Under the pieces are notes generated by a model. That model did not search any database. It saw only the letters and a list, made by a program, of their open reading frames with translations, and was not told the DNA's origin. From positions 6,571,001-6,635,000 of the forward strand of contig BRXU01000001.1 in the NCBI GenBank assembly GCA_030267565.1: a stretch of DNA of 64,000 nucleotides, given 5' to 3'. Position numbers and translations under genes: made by a program. Below are positions 60,594 to 64,000 of this stretch, piece after piece (the stretch's first letter is position 1; each line of letters opens with the position of its first letter). Origin of the DNA: Pleodorina starrii. Taxonomy: Eukaryota > Chlorophyta > Chlorophyceae > Chlamydomonadales > Volvocaceae.

Positions 60594-62981
60594 ATTGATT
60601 AAAGCTCGCTATTTGACGTTAGCGATGTATTGTTCTTGTTCCCCTCGTCCCCCCTATGGACGTGGCCGAGGCAGCGAGGATTAAGTTACTAACTGGCGAA
60701 CGGAACCTTGTTGTCAAGTAATGAACCAAGAACAAGAATGAAATTGCACATCAACTCGATAAAATAGGCAATTCCTTTGCACATCTCGTGTTGCATCGGA
60801 GTAGCCACTCAGGCGAACTCGGAGACGTGGGAGTCCACAGGCACCGGCCCCGAAACCGGCATGATGGAGTCATCGGATGATGCGGCAGCAGTTCGGTAAA
60901 ATAAAGCGGATATTTGTTGATCCGTAAATGGCGGTTTTTGTGCGCTGTGGCATCCTAGTTTGTGGAAGACCGAACCAGGTGTTTTTCGCCAACCGTTGAG
61001 CTACATGTTCCTACCTGACAACACAGCAAATGAGATCCTGTATAATACGGTGCAGGTGAATTCCGCGATGAAATGCGCGTCACGGCATCTCATCCGCTTT
61101 GCCATCTTGGACAAGCATATCGACCGAGGTCCTGGAAGTCCTGGAAGGCCTTGACGACCGCTCCTGGCCTCTCCTGGGTGCTTCGTGGTGCTTCATTGGG
61201 CGGAGGAGGGAAAACGGCATGTATGTATCATGCACCAGCCTGTCGCCATTTGGTGATTGCAGGACAGTACGAAAGCCGCCATGGCTCGCCTGGCCCCTCC
61301 TGGCCCTTCCTGGCCAGGCCTGGCCCACCTGGCAGAGCCTGACCTGCCGCCGCAGCCGCGCCCGCTCGAGCCTCCAGCCCCGCCCCCGGTTTGTCCCTGT
61401 TGTTCCCTACAGACACGACGCGCCCAGTCCCACGACACGCCAGATCCATCAGACCATCACTCACAGTCTTCCTCTGCATGATGATTACAGCAGGGGCAGC
61501 TTGAGCAGCAGACACAGCAACTGGTGTGTGGACTGGGATTTATGGCTGACACGATTACTTTCGAGTATCTGGTACTTGGGCTGTAGACAGCCCTAGACAG
61601 CCCAAGTACCAGCTGTTATTTTTTCCTCTGCAAGCGTACCGTAATATAATCAGGTTGCGACGAAAGTGATTGGTAGTGATGCATTGGGCAGGAAACGGGC
61701 CCCGAGTCAATTTAGGACACGACCACGACGGGCGCAAGAGCAAGTGCCTTTAAGGGCATAAGTTCCTGAAGTGGTTGCTTAGCAGAGTTGAAGCAGATTT
61801 TATGAGCAAATCTTCGGCATTCACGAGAGGCTCGCTCGAAGGACAATCAAGGCGAATCAAGAACTTGTAGCTTGACACCATCGATCCCCGGCTTCCCATT
61901 TGCTCGCCGCGAGGTCCACAACAAACCGTGCGCTTATTATAAATTTAGCCATGAAATATACCATGCGGATCATTTACAGCATGGCCGAGGAAAACATTTT
62001 CCGTAATCACGGCGGCACGCAGAAGTAAATGGCGCATACAGTACATTTGCATTTAAAAAGAACACAAGGGCCTCAACTATAACACAAATTTTGCTTACTT
62101 CTTGATCATAGGTTAAAATCCACAATGTTGGAAACGGATGGGAGGACGCGGGCAACCATCAACCGTCGGTCGTGCCCTGTCGTGCCCGTGCCGCCGTGTG
62201 CACGCTACCTCGCAGCGACGTCGGCACCCGGACCCTTAAACGACTTCAGCCAGCGCTCTCTCATGGAGAGTTTCAAGTTCTTCCAAGGCTGTCTACGCGA
62301 AGTGTGCAGTAATAGGCAATAACGCTGTAAAGACACCTGGTGACAGGGTTGCGCTGAAACGTACACTACAGCGCTCCAGCCGCTGCCCGGTCCCCGGTGG
62401 CCACAGGGCCGCCGAGCAAAGATGCTGCAGAGGTATCTGCGTCACATCTTCGCCCCTTGACATCACCACAAGTCGTTGTAGCATACGCGACGCATGCCCA
62501 TACCTCACGCCGCGAGGGCCGTGCGCCCGGCGGCGCGCTCATCACCGGGCGACGAAGTGGGCTCGGAAGCTCACTTCCTTGTCATAGGGGCGAATATTAA
62601 ATGTGTTGTAACGCATTGGAGGCTGGAAATACCCGCAGCCCGTAAGCCGTATTTCCGGCCCACGGCAGGGCTGCTCGTTGCCGTCCAAATGGCGCGAGCA
62701 TGCACAACATTGGCCGCTGTCATATGGACAGCTCCAACGCAATAAACATTCATACTTATACATAAATTCATTCGCCACTTTAGATCTGATTCGCGCGCCG
62801 GTAACATCACAATGATCATATCGGTTGTGTAGCGGCGATGGAGCTGTCCGCCCCAGTTGAGCTCTAAGGAGACTAACTTGCAAGGTTGCGCCCGGCTGAT
62901 TGCCGGTGCAAGCGCCAACAAGTTGCGGCGGGGCTACAGGGCTTTACTATGGGTAGACCCGGCGGCCTACGGCGCGCGCCA
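60594..62981. other. Divergent gene-free region (about 2.4 kb)
   Basis: Lies between the starts of homocysteine S-methyltransferase (-) and the last gene (+), so both promoters are here. Composition is AT-richer than the genes. It contains a perfect 16-bp inverted repeat at 61569-61612, and a C/T-rich stretch of CCTGG-type repeats at about 61275-61335. No coding exon or recognisable transposon protein was seen. Confidence 0.5.
61569..61612. repeat. Perfect 16-bp inverted repeat with 12-base loop
   Basis: CTGGTACTTGGGCTGT at 61569-61584 pairs perfectly with its reverse complement at 61597-61612. The loop is AGACAGCCCTAG. It could be a structured RNA element, a protein-binding site or the tip of a small palindromic element. 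Confidence 0.85.
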
Positions 62982-64000
62982 ATGCTGCGCTCAACACTCT
63001 TGCTCTTTTTTCTAATGACAATGGCAGGGGTTACCTTCGCCTTTCAGAGCTCAGGTAAGCTTCGGGCAAGGCATATGTATGGATGCCGGTGGCCAGTCAC
63101 GAAAGCCCAGTCATGTGCCTACCTCCATTTTCAATAGCTACCGTACATAGATGCATTCAACATGCAATGTTATATGCTTTGTCCTACTTGAGGTTGGTTT
63201 GATCTCAAAGGCAAAGCGCGGGACCACTCACCGAAAAAGATTCCGGAGATACTATCAACTTGCCGCGTCCTTGCACAGACGCCTTGTGTTATTGGATAGC
63301 ACCCTGAAGCAAACGGCAACGCGTAAGCGCATTTCGGGCTTCACCCCAACCTACAACCTACCTCGGTTCCCTACCTTTGATACGGTGCCCGGCCATCTTC
63401 CAACCGACTCCTTCACACCACGCCTTCAGTCTACCTCTTCAAACTGACCCAAACCTCCGTGTCGCCCCCCCCCCCGCCCCCGCTGCAAAACACTTCATTC
63501 GCACACTCCCACCAGGTGCCCCGCCACCTCTCCCGGCAGCAGCGCTCCCTCCACAATGTCCCGCAGCCTGCAACAAGTCCGCGGCATGCGACCTAACGCT
63601 CATCCCCCCCGAAGACTGGGCCTACGTGAACGGACCAATCGTCCTGACCTCCAGCTGGGATGCCTTTACAAATGGCACCGGCACCCTGACATTCGGCGCC
63701 TCACCCGGCGCCCCTAGCATCATCTTCCCCTCGCCTGCCTCCGTCTATTGCCTAATGAGGCGACTGCTGAGCACCGGCAATGCGAGCGCCACAGGGGCCG
63801 ACACACTCACTCTGCCACTCACGGCCACAGCCACAATAGCGGTTGACGGCGACTACAACGACGGCACTGGCTGTCGAGAGGGCGATGTGCCGACCTTCGT
63901 AAACGAGACGCAGGCTTCCTGGGTGGCCGATATCCTGGGCCTGCAGCTCAATGTCCTGTACACACGCACGCAAGGCAGTAAACCGGTCGAGAGGGTGGTC
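62982..64000 (+). CDS. Secreted protein of unknown family, 5' part only (runs off the window)
   Basis: Exon 1 (62982-63054) encodes a strong signal peptide, MLRSTLLLFFLMTMAGVTFA; an in-frame ATG at 62949 would add 11 residues. Exon 2 starts at 63516 (acceptor CCACCAG, phase 1 on both sides) and stays open to the last base. The mature part begins Pro/Ala-rich, then has a cluster of Cys (CPAACNKSAAC) and a Thr/Ser/Gly-rich domain with a likely N-glycosylation site (NGT) and the motif DGDYNDGTGC. It resembles the non-pherophorin head domains of volvocine matrix proteins only in style. I do not recognise the family. The 3' end lies outside the window. Confidence 0.6.

Overview
The window looks like nuclear DNA of a volvocine green alga (Volvox/Gonium/Chlamydomonas relatives). 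The genes are GC-rich and cut by many short GT-AG introns, exons carry long Ala, Gly, Gln and Ser runs, one gene has a (Ser-Pro-Pro)n extracellular-matrix spacer, TGTAA poly(A) signals follow three of the genes at a plausible distance, and TTTTAGGG telomere-type units occur inside introns. No bacterial, organellar or viral gene organisation was seen. The genus cannot be fixed from the sequence alone.

Layout. 763-7553 (+): a 1,498-aa low-complexity coiled-coil protein of unknown function. 12383-16616 (+): a secreted hydroxyproline-rich matrix-type protein. 19797-23678 (+): an F-box-like/leucine-rich-repeat (LRR) protein. 25479-45795 (-): a 25-exon half-size ABCA lipid-type ABC transporter. 46942-50087 (-): an RWDD2-like protein with an RWD domain and a Prp3-C/DUF1115 domain. 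51037-54639 (+): a second F-box-like/LRR protein, paralogous to the first. 56029-57649 (+): a small secreted APTVVA-repeat protein. 58940-60593 (-): homocysteine S-methyltransferase. 62982 to the window end (+): the start of another secreted protein. Exon models were built by hand. For every spliced gene the junctions keep one reading frame from start to stop.

The striking part is the repeat content. Two adjacent introns inside the nucleotide-binding domain of the ABCA gene hold three tandem arrays: about 1.3 kb of a 39-bp unit in intron 19, and about 1.6 kb of a 26-bp unit plus 5.49 kb of a CCACA pentamer in intron 20. Intron 20 is therefore about 7.5 kb long and separates the Q-loop from the ABC signature. 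A 19-bp array lies about 10 kb away, downstream of the first LRR gene, and shares the core of the 39-bp unit. That core, the perfect palindrome GACCCRYGGGTC, is also scattered as single copies through introns, exons and intergenic DNA.

The genes do not form a pathway. The F-box/LRR pair points to local duplication or transposition of a lineage-expanded family. The other genes are ordinary housekeeping, transport or extracellular-matrix genes. Nothing in the window was recognised as a defence system or a complete mobile element.
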